This document shows, piece by piece, positions 1 to 6,261 of a DNA stretch of 33,630 nucleotides. A program made the position numbers and the translations under genes. The DNA lies in IMG/VR virus record IMGVR_UViG_3300027733_000135, positions 1 through 33,630 of that record; one strand, given 5' to 3'. Under the pieces are notes generated by a model. It searched no databases. It saw nothing but the letters and a program-made list of their open reading frames with translations, and was not told the origin of the DNA. Origin of the DNA: a virus. The first letter of the stretch is position 1; every line of letters starts with the position of its first letter.

Positions 1-1
1 C

Positions 2-121
2 CTCCTGGTCACCGGATCGATCGACAGCATCTCCGTCGGCACCCACACCCACCCCGTCATCGTCCGCGACGCCGAGGCCGGAGAGATCTGGCTTCGGGCG
101 CGGCTGAGGAGCAAGCCATGA
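2..121 (+). CDS. C-terminal end of an unidentified protein (5' partial)
   Basis: An open frame enters from the left edge and stops with TGA at 119-121. The 39 visible residues contain GTHTHPVIVRDAEAGEIW and a basic tail ending RSKP. The stop overlaps the ATG of the next gene as ATGA, the coupling used throughout this window, which supports it as the real frame. Too little is visible to assign a family. It is presumably the upstream member of the left plus-strand DNA-metabolism operon. Confidence 0.6.
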   Translation, partial: LLVTGSIDSISVGTHTHPVIVRDAEAGEIWLRARLRSKP

Positions 122-1008
122 TCGCAGGCCTCAAAGGCATCGAGCCCATCGGCGCCGCGGTGAAGATCGCGATCAAGGGGCCGCGCGGGTTCCCGGAGCA
201 GCGCGACCGCTTCCACATCCGCGAGACGCACGAGAGCCCCGGCGGGGTCTGCAACGCTCACCCCTCGTTCGGCTTCTGGAACCAACCGCCGGACGACGCG
301 ATCGTCGGCGGCGTGGTCCAGACGAAGAGCGATGCCTACCAGAAGTTCGCCCGCTCCCGCCGGGTCATCCGCGGCGTGCTCATCGGCCCGTGGGGCGACA
401 CCGTCTGGGGCGACCTGCCCCGCAGCGACGGCATGTTCAGCCAGCTCTACCGGGCGCAGGTCCTCCCCGGTCACAAGCCGCCGCCCGGGAAGCGTCCGAC
501 GTGCTCAGGCGACGGCGTCCAGGCCCGCCGGTGGAGTGGCGAGAAGGGGCCGAGCGACTGGCGCACGATCCCCTGCGGCGGCGACGCCTGCCCGTTCCGT
601 CAGCGCCCGCCGGGGGACAAGGAGAAGGCGCCGTGTAGCCCGTCGACGTCGCTCCTCTTCCGCCTCAGCTTCACTCCGGAGGTCATGGAGAGGTATCGCC
701 CGCCCACGCCGGTGGTCCGGTTCTCGACCAACGCATGGGTCAGCGGCCGCGGGATCCTCGGCCTCAAGGAGTCGATGGACCGCGCCGCCAAAGACCTCGG
801 GCTGGAGAGCTACAACCCCACCGGCTTCCGGTTCACGATGACGCTGGTTGAGCGCACCGGCGCCGGCACTCGCTACCCCGCGATCGACGTCTCGCCCGAC
901 GAGTCCGCCCACGACTTCCTCGCGTCGGCCTCGCGCCGGCTTCTGTCGCTCCAGACGCAGGTCCGGGGCATCACCGCAGACGATCACCTGACCATCGAAG
1001 GAGCCTGA
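118..1008 (+). CDS. Recombination-directionality-factor-like phage protein
   Basis: A 296-residue protein starting at the ATG that overlaps the previous stop. The middle carries four spaced cysteines (C129, C153, C158, C173) in the contexts TCSGDG, PCGGDACPF and PCSPSTS. They are followed by a segment (FRLSF, then RYRPPTPVVRFSTNAW) and a region around residues 210-220 with GILGLKE. This order, a Cys cluster ahead of a beta-rich domain, resembles the phage family annotated as recombination directionality factor-like or metal-binding hydrolase-like, usually found beside ssDNA-binding and RecB-like nuclease genes. Here a PD-(D/E)XK nuclease lies 0.9 kb downstream. The Cys pattern and context are seen directly; the family is recognised from memory. 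No integrase is visible, so a true excision role is unproven and a replication or recombination role is equally possible. Confidence 0.6.
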   Translation: MIAGLKGIEPIGAAVKIAIKGPRGFPEQRDRFHIRETHESPGGVCNAHPSFGFWNQPPDDAIVGGVVQTKSDAYQKFARSRRVIRGVLIGPWGDTVWGDLPRSDGMFSQLYRAQVLPGHKPPPGKRPTCSGDGVQARRWSGEKGPSDWRTIPCGGDACPFRQRPPGDKEKAPCSPSTSLLFRLSFTPEVMERYRPPTPVVRFSTNAWVSGRGILGLKESMDRAAKDLGLESYNPTGFRFTMTLVERTGAGTRYPAIDVSPDESAHDFLASASRRLLSLQTQVRGITADDHLTIEGA

Positions 1009-1009
1009 G

Positions 1010-1567
1010 ATGTCCAACCTTCCCCCCGAGCCCGGCGAGTCGCCGTTCGACGACGAGACCGCCCCGCCGCCGACGGTGCTGGCAGTCCACCGCCAGATCC
1101 CCCTCGTCGTCAGCGACAGCGCCGTCGACGTGGACGGCCTCAACGCCACGAGTTGGGCTCAGGACGCGGTCCCCGGCCGGCTCCGGGTCGACGTCAGGGT
1201 GCAGGCCCGCGTGGAGACGCGCGAGCACGCAGAGCGCGTGGAGAGCGTGCTCCCAGGGACCGTGGACTACTACGAGCGGCGGACGGAACGCGGAGGCGGC
1301 CAGACCCAGCGGAAGGAGTGGGCGACTGATCTTGACTGGCGGCTCTGCGAGGTCACCGAGACGGGCGACGTCGGAGAGGCGGTCGTGGGCTGCGCGCCGA
1401 TCCGATCGCTCACGCTGACCGCTGGCGACCCGTGCACGCTGACGATCTCGGCGACGTTCACCGTCCCGCTTTCGCAGATCATCGCGGTCGACGGGCTCCG
1501 CGGGAAGCGTGTTCGGCTGGTTGGGATCGCGCGGCAGCAGACGATGTTGACGGAAGCTAACCGCTAG
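1010..1567 (+). CDS. Hypothetical protein of the recombination operon
   Basis: A 185-residue protein starting 1 bp after the preceding stop, so probably in the same operon. The N-terminus is acidic and proline-rich (residues 1-22), followed by a largely beta-type sequence with alternating hydrophobic residues and a charged middle (ERRTERGGGQTQRKEW). There are no membrane segments or recognisable catalytic motifs. Position next to an RDF-like protein and near a RecB-like nuclease suggests a nucleic-acid-binding or recombination accessory role, but I do not recognise the family. Its last codons contain the left arm of the operator palindrome at 1558-1566. Confidence 0.7.
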   Translation: MSNLPPEPGESPFDDETAPPPTVLAVHRQIPLVVSDSAVDVDGLNATSWAQDAVPGRLRVDVRVQARVETREHAERVESVLPGTVDYYERRTERGGGQTQRKEWATDLDWRLCEVTETGDVGEAVVGCAPIRSLTLTAGDPCTLTISATFTVPLSQIIAVDGLRGKRVRLVGIARQQTMLTEANR

Positions 1568-1598
1568 CGTTGACGGTGCTTCGGGTAGCGGTTATCCT
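1558..1598 (+). promoter_or_regulatory. Sigma70-type promoter inside a 37-bp operator palindrome
   Basis: TTGACG (1570-1575) and TATCCT (1593-1598) are separated by exactly 17 bp. A 9-bp inverted repeat, TAACCGCTA (1558-1566) and TAGCGGTTA (1586-1594), flanks the -35 box and runs into the -10 box, so a bound dimeric regulator would block RNA polymerase. The same geometry recurs at 20388-20428, and single TAGCGGTTA half sites sit at the same position relative to the -10 box at 11455, 14705 and 32062. It reads into the 48-residue gene and the nuclease operon. Confidence 0.8.
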
Positions 1599-1606
1599 TC
1601 GGGCGT

Positions 1607-1624
1607 GGGTGGAACTGACCGCCC
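1607..1624 (+). promoter_or_regulatory. 5'-UTR hairpin upstream of the mini-gene
   Basis: GGGTGG (1607-1612) can pair with CCGCCC (1619-1624) around the loop AACTGA, just upstream of the Shine-Dalgarno sequence AAGGAG (1627-1632). The leader after the 20388 promoter has a similar hairpin at 20437-20454 with CTGA also in its loop. The structure is therefore probably a conserved leader element that affects translation or stability. Confidence 0.45.
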
Positions 1625-1638
1625 CGAAGGAGTCCCCG

Positions 1639-1785
1639 ATGAGCACCAAAACCCGCATCGAGAAGCACGTCGGCGCTATGGTTTCCTTCCGCACCGGCGA
1701 CAGTGGGCGCGGCTGGTACATGTGGACCACCTGCGCGGGCTGGCGCTGGCTCGGCTTCAACGTCGCCGAGGTCCTCGCCGTCTGA
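1639..1785 (+). CDS. Small 48-residue protein, operator-controlled
   Basis: The ATG at 1639 follows a strong AAGGAG Shine-Dalgarno (1627-1632) and lies 41 bp after the -10 box of the 1558-1598 promoter. An upstream in-frame extension would overlap the promoter and is rejected. The product is basic at the N-terminus (MSTKTRIEKH) and aromatic in the middle (GWYMWTTCAGWRW), without a clear membrane span. I do not recognise a family. Its counterpart behind the duplicated promoter (20469-20672) has no similar sequence. Small phage proteins behind an early-type promoter often target host factors, but nothing here proves that. Confidence 0.6.
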   Translation: MSTKTRIEKHVGAMVSFRTGDSGRGWYMWTTCAGWRWLGFNVAEVLAV

Positions 1786-1810
1786 CCCACCTGGCGCCCA
1801 CGCCGCACCG

Positions 1811-1878
1811 CCTCCAACCGCAGCATCCCACGCGGTCTGCTGCAACCCGACAACGCTTCGGGGTGCTGCGGTTGGAGG
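1811..1878 (+). repeat. Long inverted repeat (15-18 bp arms)
   Basis: The left arm at 1811-1829 (CCTCCAACCGCAGCA, then TCCC) is the reverse complement of the right arm at 1861-1878 (GGGTGCTGCGGTTGGAGG) apart from one bulged base. The 31-base loop contains a competing small hairpin, CCCGA (1846-1850) with TCGGG (1858-1862). It lies between the stop of the 48-residue gene and the start of the nuclease gene, so it would form a long RNA stem in the operon transcript. There is no U-run after it. Candidate roles are attenuator, RNA-processing site or DNA-binding site. Confidence 0.7.
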
Positions 1879-1906
1879 TGATGCCCTTGAACCACGGAGA
1901 TCGCAG

Positions 1907-3109
1907 ATGACCCACCGCCCCACCACGCTCCAGCTCTTCCTAAACCACTGCCCCGCCGCCGTCGTCCACTACGAAGCCGGCACCCCCCAGGACCGCCGCA
2001 TCTTCGGCACCGGCACCGTCGCGCACGAGGTGCTCCACGCGCTGGGCGAAGGCCGCAGCGTCAACGAGACGTGCGAGCGGCTCCTGACCATCGGCCGCAC
2101 CGGCATTGACGCGGAAGGGCCGCTCCACCCCGATCAGGTCTTCGCCGGGCGAGACTTGGCGCTCGCGTGGGTCGAGGCGTTCCCGCTCTCCCCGTCGGCC
2201 TTCTACGAGCAGCGGTTCGCGTTCGACTCGGCGTGGCAGCCGACGGACGCCGACCCCTACTTCGCCACCCGGATCGACGTGGTCGACTTCTACGAGGACA
2301 CCGACGAAGACGACTTCGTCCAGAAGACCGCGGTGGTCGAGGACTACAAGAGCAGTTGGCAAGCCACCGACGACGAGCTCGACACGCTCCAGCGCCGCGC
2401 CCAAGCCGTCTGCGCCTGGCTGACCTACCCTGACGCTACGGCGATCCTCTTGCGGGTGTCGTCGCTCCGTCGCCGCCAGCGGTTCGAGCGCCTGATCCAG
2501 CTCGACGAGGACGGCACGGCGCTGCTGACCCAGTGGCGCGATGACCTCTCGATGACGATGCGCGCGCTCGACACCGACCGCACCGCCCGCCCATCCCCAG
2601 CCTGCGGTGGTTGCCCCTACGCGGCCGCCTGTGAGCCCGCCAGAGCGTTCCGGGGCGGTGGGGACGTGCTGGACGTGGTCCGCGATTGGCAAGGCCTCCA
2701 GGCCGCCGCTGACGACCTCGCAGCGACGGTCCGCGAGGCGGCGACCGACGCGCCGATCCTCGTCGACGGCTTCGAGGTCGGGGCGCTCTCGACGGAGAAG
2801 CGGATCGCGGTGGCCGGAGCGGGAGCCGAGGCGCTCGCGGAGTGGCTGCGGCGCGGTGGTGTCGAGGTCGACGAGCACCTCGCCGGGTTGCTGGCGTCCT
2901 GGGAGATGGCGACGGGGGCGCCGGGCGTGCAGCTGCTGGAGAAGATGGGGCGCGCGTTGTGCCCCACGAAGGCAGAGCGGGAGGCGTGGGTCGCGGCGCG
3001 GGTGCGGACGGTGCGTGCGCCTCGGTTTGGGTGCCGGCGGATCGAGGTCGAAGGGGCTCCGAAGCCGGCGCTCGGGGAGAAGCCGGGCCGGGTGGAGGAT
3101 CTGTTTTGA
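1907..3109 (+). CDS. PD-(D/E)XK nuclease, RecB/Cas4-like, with Fe-S-type cysteines
   Basis: A 400-residue protein with its ATG at 1907, preceded by GGAG at 1894-1897. A longer in-frame reading from 1703 crosses the large hairpin and is low-complexity, so it is rejected. Nuclease motifs visible: a conserved His in GTVAHEVLHAL (H40), the acidic residue in TRIDVVDF (D124), and EDYKSS giving D146-x-K148, followed by the RecB-type helix with Q163. One cysteine near the N-terminus (C15, in HCPAAVV) and three later (C233, C236, C242 in ACGGCPYAAAC) match the four-Cys iron-sulfur arrangement of AddB/Cas4-type nucleases. Such phage exonucleases process DNA ends for recombination. The gene follows the operator-controlled promoter and overlaps the downstream winged-helix gene. 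The fold assignment is firm; the Fe-S cluster is inferred. Confidence 0.85.
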   Translation: MTHRPTTLQLFLNHCPAAVVHYEAGTPQDRRIFGTGTVAHEVLHALGEGRSVNETCERLLTIGRTGIDAEGPLHPDQVFAGRDLALAWVEAFPLSPSAFYEQRFAFDSAWQPTDADPYFATRIDVVDFYEDTDEDDFVQKTAVVEDYKSSWQATDDELDTLQRRAQAVCAWLTYPDATAILLRVSSLRRRQRFERLIQLDEDGTALLTQWRDDLSMTMRALDTDRTARPSPACGGCPYAAACEPARAFRGGGDVLDVVRDWQGLQAAADDLAATVREAATDAPILVDGFEVGALSTEKRIAVAGAGAEALAEWLRRGGVEVDEHLAGLLASWEMATGAPGVQLLEKMGRALCPTKAEREAWVAARVRTVRAPRFGCRRIEVEGAPKPALGEKPGRVEDLF

Positions 3110-3423
3110 CCGGCGAACAGGTCCTCGCGTTCGTAGTCGCCAACCCCGGATGCACCAGCGTCGACGTCGGCCGGGCGTTCGGCTCCAACTCCAAAGCGGC
3201 CGGCGCCCACCTCTCGCGGCTGGCGGTGAAGCGGCTGATCGTCCAGCGCGGCCCCATCGGCGCCTACGTCTACGGCCCGCTCGGCTGGCGGCCAGCGGAG
3301 AAGCTGAAGGCGCCGACGCTGGACACGGCCGAGGCGCGGATCGGGGAGATCGACGAGATGATCCGCAACCTCCAGCGCGAGCGGAGAGCACTCCAGGCGT
3401 TCCTCGACGCCCTCCGGGCCTAA
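3106..3423 (+). CDS. Winged-helix-like DNA-binding protein with C-terminal coiled coil
   Basis: The start is a TTG at 3106 overlapping the nuclease stop (TTGA), preceded by GGAGG with 7-base spacing; an upstream frame extension lacks such a site. The 105-residue product begins with a helix-turn-helix-like region (residues 1-50: VLAFVVANPGCTSVDV, then GRAFGSNSKAAGAHLSRLAV). A wing-like turn with a Tyr pair (GPIGAYVYGPLGW) follows, then a charged helical tail (EARIGEIDEMIRNLQRE) suited to a coiled-coil dimer. A dimeric winged-helix protein is an attractive candidate for the regulator of the TAGCGGTTA palindromes, but this is inference. The fold is deduced from pattern only. Confidence 0.65.
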   Translation: MTGEQVLAFVVANPGCTSVDVGRAFGSNSKAAGAHLSRLAVKRLIVQRGPIGAYVYGPLGWRPAEKLKAPTLDTAEARIGEIDEMIRNLQRERRALQAFLDALRA

Positions 3424-3432
3424 ACGGGCGAA

Positions 3433-3456
3433 CCCCCGCCGACGAATCGGCGAGGG
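3433..3456. terminator. Terminator-like hairpin ending the left plus-strand operon
   Basis: CCCCCGCCGA (3433-3442) pairs with TCGGCGAGGG (3447-3456) around a CGAA loop, giving nine pairs and one mismatch. It starts 10 bp after the stop at 3423 and lies between convergent gene blocks, so it can serve both strands. There is no long T-run on either side. Confidence 0.55.
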
Positions 3457-3545
3457 CTCAGAGCGCGAAGGGGGCACCGGTTACCACACTGGAGGCACGA
3501 CGCGCTCGGGGTGATGGTAGCCGGTGGCGGCGCTGGGGGCAACGG

Positions 3546-3854
3546 TCACGCGGTCGCAGGAACCCACGCGTGCCCATCGAAGACGTGGAAGCCGCTGATC
3601 TCGTGGTCGTCCGGCCCCTTGAGCAGGTAGCCGGTGCGCGCGAAGAACTCGGCGTAGGTCTCGCCGGCGATGGCATCGGGCGGGGGAGCGGGCGCGACAG
3701 CCGGGGGCTGCGGTGGCGGAGCGTGCTCGTGGTCCTGGGGGAGCGCGGCGAGGCCAGCGGCGAGGCCAGCGGCGAGGCCGTCGAAGGCAGCGCCGGCGGC
3801 GTGGAGGGCGAGCGCGAGCGCGGACAGGAACGCGATGATCAGGAACACGGGCAA
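3546..3854 (-). CDS. Small membrane protein with Ala/Gly/Leu repeats
   Basis: AGGAGG (3859-3864, read on the minus strand) precedes two possible starts, TTG at 3854 (4-base spacing) and GTG at 3848 (10-base spacing); an upstream GTG at 3908 lacks such a site. The product is about 100 residues. It has an N-terminal hydrophobic span (LPVFLIIAFLSALALALHA), a GLAAGLAAGLAAL repeat, a proline-rich linker and a small C-terminal domain (TYAEFFARTGYLLKGPD, then HVFDGHAWVPA). It is the last gene of the lysis cluster. A holin-like or membrane-anchored role is possible; I do not recognise the family. Confidence 0.6.
   Translation of the reverse strand: MPVFLIIAFLSALALALHAAGAAFDGLAAGLAAGLAALPQDHEHAPPPQPPAVAPAPPPDAIAGETYAEFFARTGYLLKGPDDHEISGFHVFDGHAWVPATA
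3748..3779. repeat. 12-bp tandem repeat inside the small membrane gene
   Basis: The unit GCGAGGCCAGCG is repeated about 2.7 times and encodes the GLAA repeat on the minus strand. It is a likely site of copy-number change by slippage. Confidence 0.7.
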
Positions 3855-3876
3855 GTGGCCTCCTATGGCGTGCCCA

Positions 3877-3887
3877 CCGCGTACCAC
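3877..3887 (-). promoter_or_regulatory. GTGGTACGC box, possible extended -10 element
   Basis: On the minus strand this reads GTGGTACGCGG, a near match to the GTGSTACGCT boxes at 5545, 9687 and 21973. The TGnTA part resembles an extended -10 element. It lies 22 bp upstream of the TTG start at 3854. Confidence 0.3.
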
Positions 3888-3908
3888 GTCACGGGTGCGG
3901 CGGTCCAC

Positions 3909-4292
3909 CTACGAGGAATGACGCACGTCAACGCAGGCGGAACAAAGCTTCAGAAGCTGGTCACCCTTCTGCGCGGTCGTCAGACCGGACCACCACGAAG
4001 CCGCGGTGTTCGTCCACGGACTGCCGCTCGGGGTGGATGTGAGCGCCGCGAAGAGGCTGTCAACGGCGGCCATCGAGCCGGTGCCAGCGAGGTACTTGGC
4101 GCCGGCGCGGCGGATGTCGTCCACCAGATCGAGTGTGGCGTTCGCCGTGGCCCACTTCGCCGAGTCGGTGCCGCAGACCTCGGACGGGTACAGGCGCCCG
4201 AGGCTGCATCCGGTGTGGAAGCCCGGCCCGCTGCGGTGCATCGTGACGTGGCCGTGATGGTTCGACGTGCCTTCGTTGATCGAGCTACCCAT
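3909..4292 (-). CDS. Hypothetical protein of the lysis region
   Basis: A 127-residue protein with an ATG at 4292 that overlaps the end of the preceding gene by 8 bp. The N-terminus is rich in His and Gly (INEGTSNHHGHVTMHRSG). The rest is helical with four cysteines and several tryptophans (WTNTAASWWSGLTTAQ). It has no signal peptide or membrane span. It may be a virion or lysis accessory protein given its position between two membrane proteins downstream of the endolysin. I do not recognise a family. Confidence 0.6.
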   Translation of the reverse strand: MGSSINEGTSNHHGHVTMHRSGPGFHTGCSLGRLYPSEVCGTDSAKWATANATLDLVDDIRRAGAKYLAGTGSMAAVDSLFAALTSTPSGSPWTNTAASWWSGLTTAQKGDQLLKLCSACVDVRHSS

Positions 4293-4620
4293 GATGATCC
4301 CCTAGGAGCGCGTCGATCGCGCATTGTGAGGCGCGCTGAATCACGCGCACCGCTGAGTATCCCTGCTGCGCGGAAGCGAACAACGGATCGAGGTACGGGT
4401 GGGCTGGCAGGTTGGCAACGGCCCGATCAAACTGGTCAGCGACGATCCCGGCCAGCCGCAAAGTCTCGGTGTGGTGCGCGATCATCGCCAGCCGCGCCGC
4501 GTGCGCCCGCTGCTCCGCCGCCGCCCGCCGCTGCTCGGCCACGACCCACAGTACAAGCACAACCGCCAGCGTTGCAGTGGTAAAGCACGCGCCTGCGATG
4601 TGCAGAGCTTCAAGGGTCAT
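4285..4620 (-). CDS. Membrane-anchored coiled-coil protein (possible inner-membrane spanin)
   Basis: A 111-residue protein. An upstream extension in frame is an arginine-rich shadow of the holin-like gene and is rejected. One transmembrane helix lies near residues 8-27 (TTATLAVVLVLWVVA), followed by a charged Ala/Arg/Gln helix (EQRRAAAEQRAHAARL) and further helices to the C-terminus. The order N-terminal anchor then long helix matches the Rz-type i-spanin architecture of Gram-negative phages, and it follows an endolysin and a holin-like gene. No embedded Rz1 lipoprotein frame was found here. A small lipoprotein at 11479-11589 might be the partner. Alternative: a second holin or antiholin. Confidence 0.5.
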   Translation of the reverse strand: MTLEALHIAGACFTTATLAVVLVLWVVAEQRRAAAEQRAHAARLAMIAHHTETLRLAGIVADQFDRAVANLPAHPYLDPLFASAQQGYSAVRVIQRASQCAIDALLGDHHG

Positions 4621-4687
4621 AGTCCGGTGCAGGCTGTTCGCATAGGCGGCCCCCGCGTACCGTGTAGCACGTCCTACGTAGCCGCGT

Positions 4688-5017
4688 CTATCGCCTCGTG
4701 GGCGCTGGCGCTGGCGCCTCGTGCTGCGCCTCGTGCTGTGCCTCGCGCTCGTCACGCTCCCGGATCGCGTCGGCGATGGCGACCCGTTGCTCCAGCGTGG
4801 CGATCCTCGTCGCGAGCCCGCCGATCTCCGTCCGCATTGAGGTGTCAAGCGTCTCGATCCTCGCTTGGATTGAGGTCGTTCCGGTGTAGACCTGCCACGC
4901 CAGCACGATCACAGCGAGGGCACCGGCGCCGCCTTTGGCGACGAGCTCCACCAGCGGACCGAGGGCCGCGAGCGTGTCGACTTTGGGCGATGGTGCGGGC
5001 GTGTCTTCGGGCATCAT
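4688..5017 (-). CDS. Holin-like membrane protein
   Basis: A 109-residue protein whose ATG at 5017 overlaps the endolysin stop (ATGA), so it is translationally coupled to it. After a polar N-terminus there is a hydrophobic span (GGAGALAVIVLAWQVY, residues 29-44). A coiled-coil-like region follows (SIQARIETLDTSMRTEIG, then RIATLEQRVAIAD), and the tail is charged with an EAQHEAQHEAPAPAP repeat. A single span followed by a coiled coil is common in phage holin-type proteins. The assignment rests on topology and on direct linkage to an M15 endolysin, not on sequence homology. Confidence 0.55.
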   Translation of the reverse strand: MMPEDTPAPSPKVDTLAALGPLVELVAKGGAGALAVIVLAWQVYTGTTSIQARIETLDTSMRTEIGGLATRIATLEQRVAIADAIRERDEREAQHEAQHEAPAPAPTRR

Positions 5018-5526
5018 GCGCTCCACGCGGCATACACGCGCCGCCCGCTCACCGGCGCCACCGAGGTCGCCCAGGGCAGCGTCGAAGGCCGGCGCCACTC
5101 CCCGGTGGCGATGGCGACGTGGAGCCAGACGCCGCATTTTGCCGCCATCGGCCTCGCTAGGGTCAGCGCGCCCGTGTGGAGCGACTCGGCGATGACTTGG
5201 CGCAGCGGGTGGGGCGAGCTCGCCCAGCTGGCGTGGACGATCTCCAGCAGATCCAGCGCGCTGATCCCGTCGACCTGAATGTCGAGCGCGTGCCCGGTGT
5301 CGTGCTGGGAGCCGGTTCGCTCGGGGCCGCGGTAGCCGCTGGTGATGCGGACGGGGCGACCAACGAGGCCGCGGATCCACTCGGCGACGGCGCAGGTTTT
5401 CGCCATCGCGGCCTGGGCGTTGGCGTCTGCGGCCAGGCCAGCGCGGCGCACGGTGACGGCCTCGGGGGTGCCGGTAACGACATCGTCCCAGGCGAAGTGC
5501 GGTGCGACGTTCGCGGTCCAGTCCAA
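5014..5526 (-). CDS. Peptidase M15-family endolysin
   Basis: A 170-residue protein starting with TTG at 5526 behind GGAGG (4-base spacing). Zinc-site residues of the M15 (D-Ala-D-Ala carboxypeptidase/L-Ala-D-Glu endopeptidase) family are visible: ITSGYRG (61-67), SQHDTGHALDIQ giving H75 and D82, and WLHVAI giving the third ligand H136. Such enzymes cut peptide cross-links of peptidoglycan and release virions. There is no signal peptide or cell-wall-binding domain, so export should depend on the downstream holin-like protein. The length fits single-domain phage endopeptidases. The family call is strong; exact bond specificity is unknown. Confidence 0.85.
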   Translation of the reverse strand: MDWTANVAPHFAWDDVVTGTPEAVTVRRAGLAADANAQAAMAKTCAVAEWIRGLVGRPVRITSGYRGPERTGSQHDTGHALDIQVDGISALDLLEIVHASWASSPHPLRQVIAESLHTGALTLARPMAAKCGVWLHVAIATGEWRRPSTLPWATSVAPVSGRRVYAAWSA

Positions 5527-5544
5527 GGCGCCTCCAATGGCCGG

Positions 5545-5554
5545 AGCGTACCAC
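5545..5554 (-). promoter_or_regulatory. GTGGTACGCT box, possible promoter of the lysis cassette
   Basis: Read on the minus strand this is GTGGTACGCT, i.e. TG-G-TACGCT, matching the extended -10 pattern TGnTAnnnT. It lies 18 bp upstream of the endolysin start, in the only non-coding gap of this area. Identical or one-base-different boxes occur at 9687-9696 and 21973-21982. No convincing -35 box is seen. Confidence 0.4.
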
Positions 5555-5589
5555 GCTGGCTACCCTGTCGACGACCAAGGAGGTCCACG

Positions 5590-6261
5590 ATGTCCGCCAC
5601 TCTCCTCACCGCCGCCGAGGTCGTCCGGGTGCTCTCCGGCTCGACGCTCGCGATCCAGATGGCGACGCTGTTCCTCAGCGCGCCAACCACGCTCACGATC
5701 TCCGGCGGCGTCGTCACCGCCACCCAGACGCAGCACCTGATCGACACCGAGGGATCGGCCGCCAGCGACGACCTCGACACGGTGACCGGCGGCGCGACGA
5801 TCCCGATCCTGATCCTCCGCCCCGCCAGCGGCGCCAGGACGGTGGTCCTCAAGCACGGCACCGGCAACCTGACGTGCGAGCTCGCCCAGAACGTCAGCCT
5901 CGCCGACGCCACCGACGTGGCCGTCCTCGTCTGGAACGGCACCGGCTACACGGTGTCGAGCTACAGCACGATCGCCCCCACCGGCGGGCTCGGCTACCTC
6001 GGCCAGGGGCTTGCGGAGAAGGTCAGCACGTCGCACGTCCTGACGGGCTCGCTTGCCTTCGCGGCCGGCGACACGAGCAAGACCGCCGCCGTGAGCTCAG
6101 GCTTCAACGGCTGCAAGGTGATCGTCTGCTTCGGCGCTAACCCGCTGCTCAGCGTGGCCGGCGGCGTCTGGGGCGTCGTATCAGGGGCCACGCTCACCGT
6201 GACCCTCGGGATCGCGCCCGGCGGCGCTGGCACGACCGTCAACTACCTGCTGTACTACTGA
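5590..6261 (+). CDS. Probable tail-fibre or appendage protein
   Basis: A 223-residue protein with a near-perfect Shine-Dalgarno AAGGAGGT (5578-5585) before the ATG. After a short helical start the sequence is beta-rich. Its central part (DTVTGG, IPILILRPASGARTVVLKHG, TGNLTCEL, LVWNGTGYTVSSYS) follows a pattern I know from C-terminal parts of phage tail fibres. Residues 140-223 form a glycine-rich beta domain ending NYLLYY. It lies on the plus strand, opposite to all surrounding virion genes, between the lysis cassette and baseplate-distal genes, and overlaps the end of the next minus-strand gene by 7 bp. A receptor-binding or virion-decoration role is likely but not proven. Confidence 0.6.
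   Translation: MSATLLTAAEVVRVLSGSTLAIQMATLFLSAPTTLTISGGVVTATQTQHLIDTEGSAASDDLDTVTGGATIPILILRPASGARTVVLKHGTGNLTCELAQNVSLADATDVAVLVWNGTGYTVSSYSTIAPTGGLGYLGQGLAEKVSTSHVLTGSLAFAAGDTSKTAAVSSGFNGCKVIVCFGANPLLSVAGGVWGVVSGATLTVTLGIAPGGAGTTVNYLLYY

Noticed and set aside
3477-3524. Inverted repeat CCGGTTACCA ... TGGTAGCCGG in the gap after 3456
   Set aside because: Only 9 of 10 bases pair and the arms are 28 bases apart; it does not match the TAGCGGTTA operator and may be chance.
3481-3549. A 22-codon minus-strand frame starting with GTG overlapping the stop at 3546
   Set aside because: The GTGA overlap is attractive, but the peptide has no recognisable character, no independent Shine-Dalgarno, and ends beside the terminator hairpin. 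Too weak to list.
2607-4583. A 658-codon plus-strand frame across nuclease, winged-helix and lysis-region genes
   Set aside because: Low-complexity arginine/serine composition, runs antisense or out of frame to well-supported genes, no start signals.
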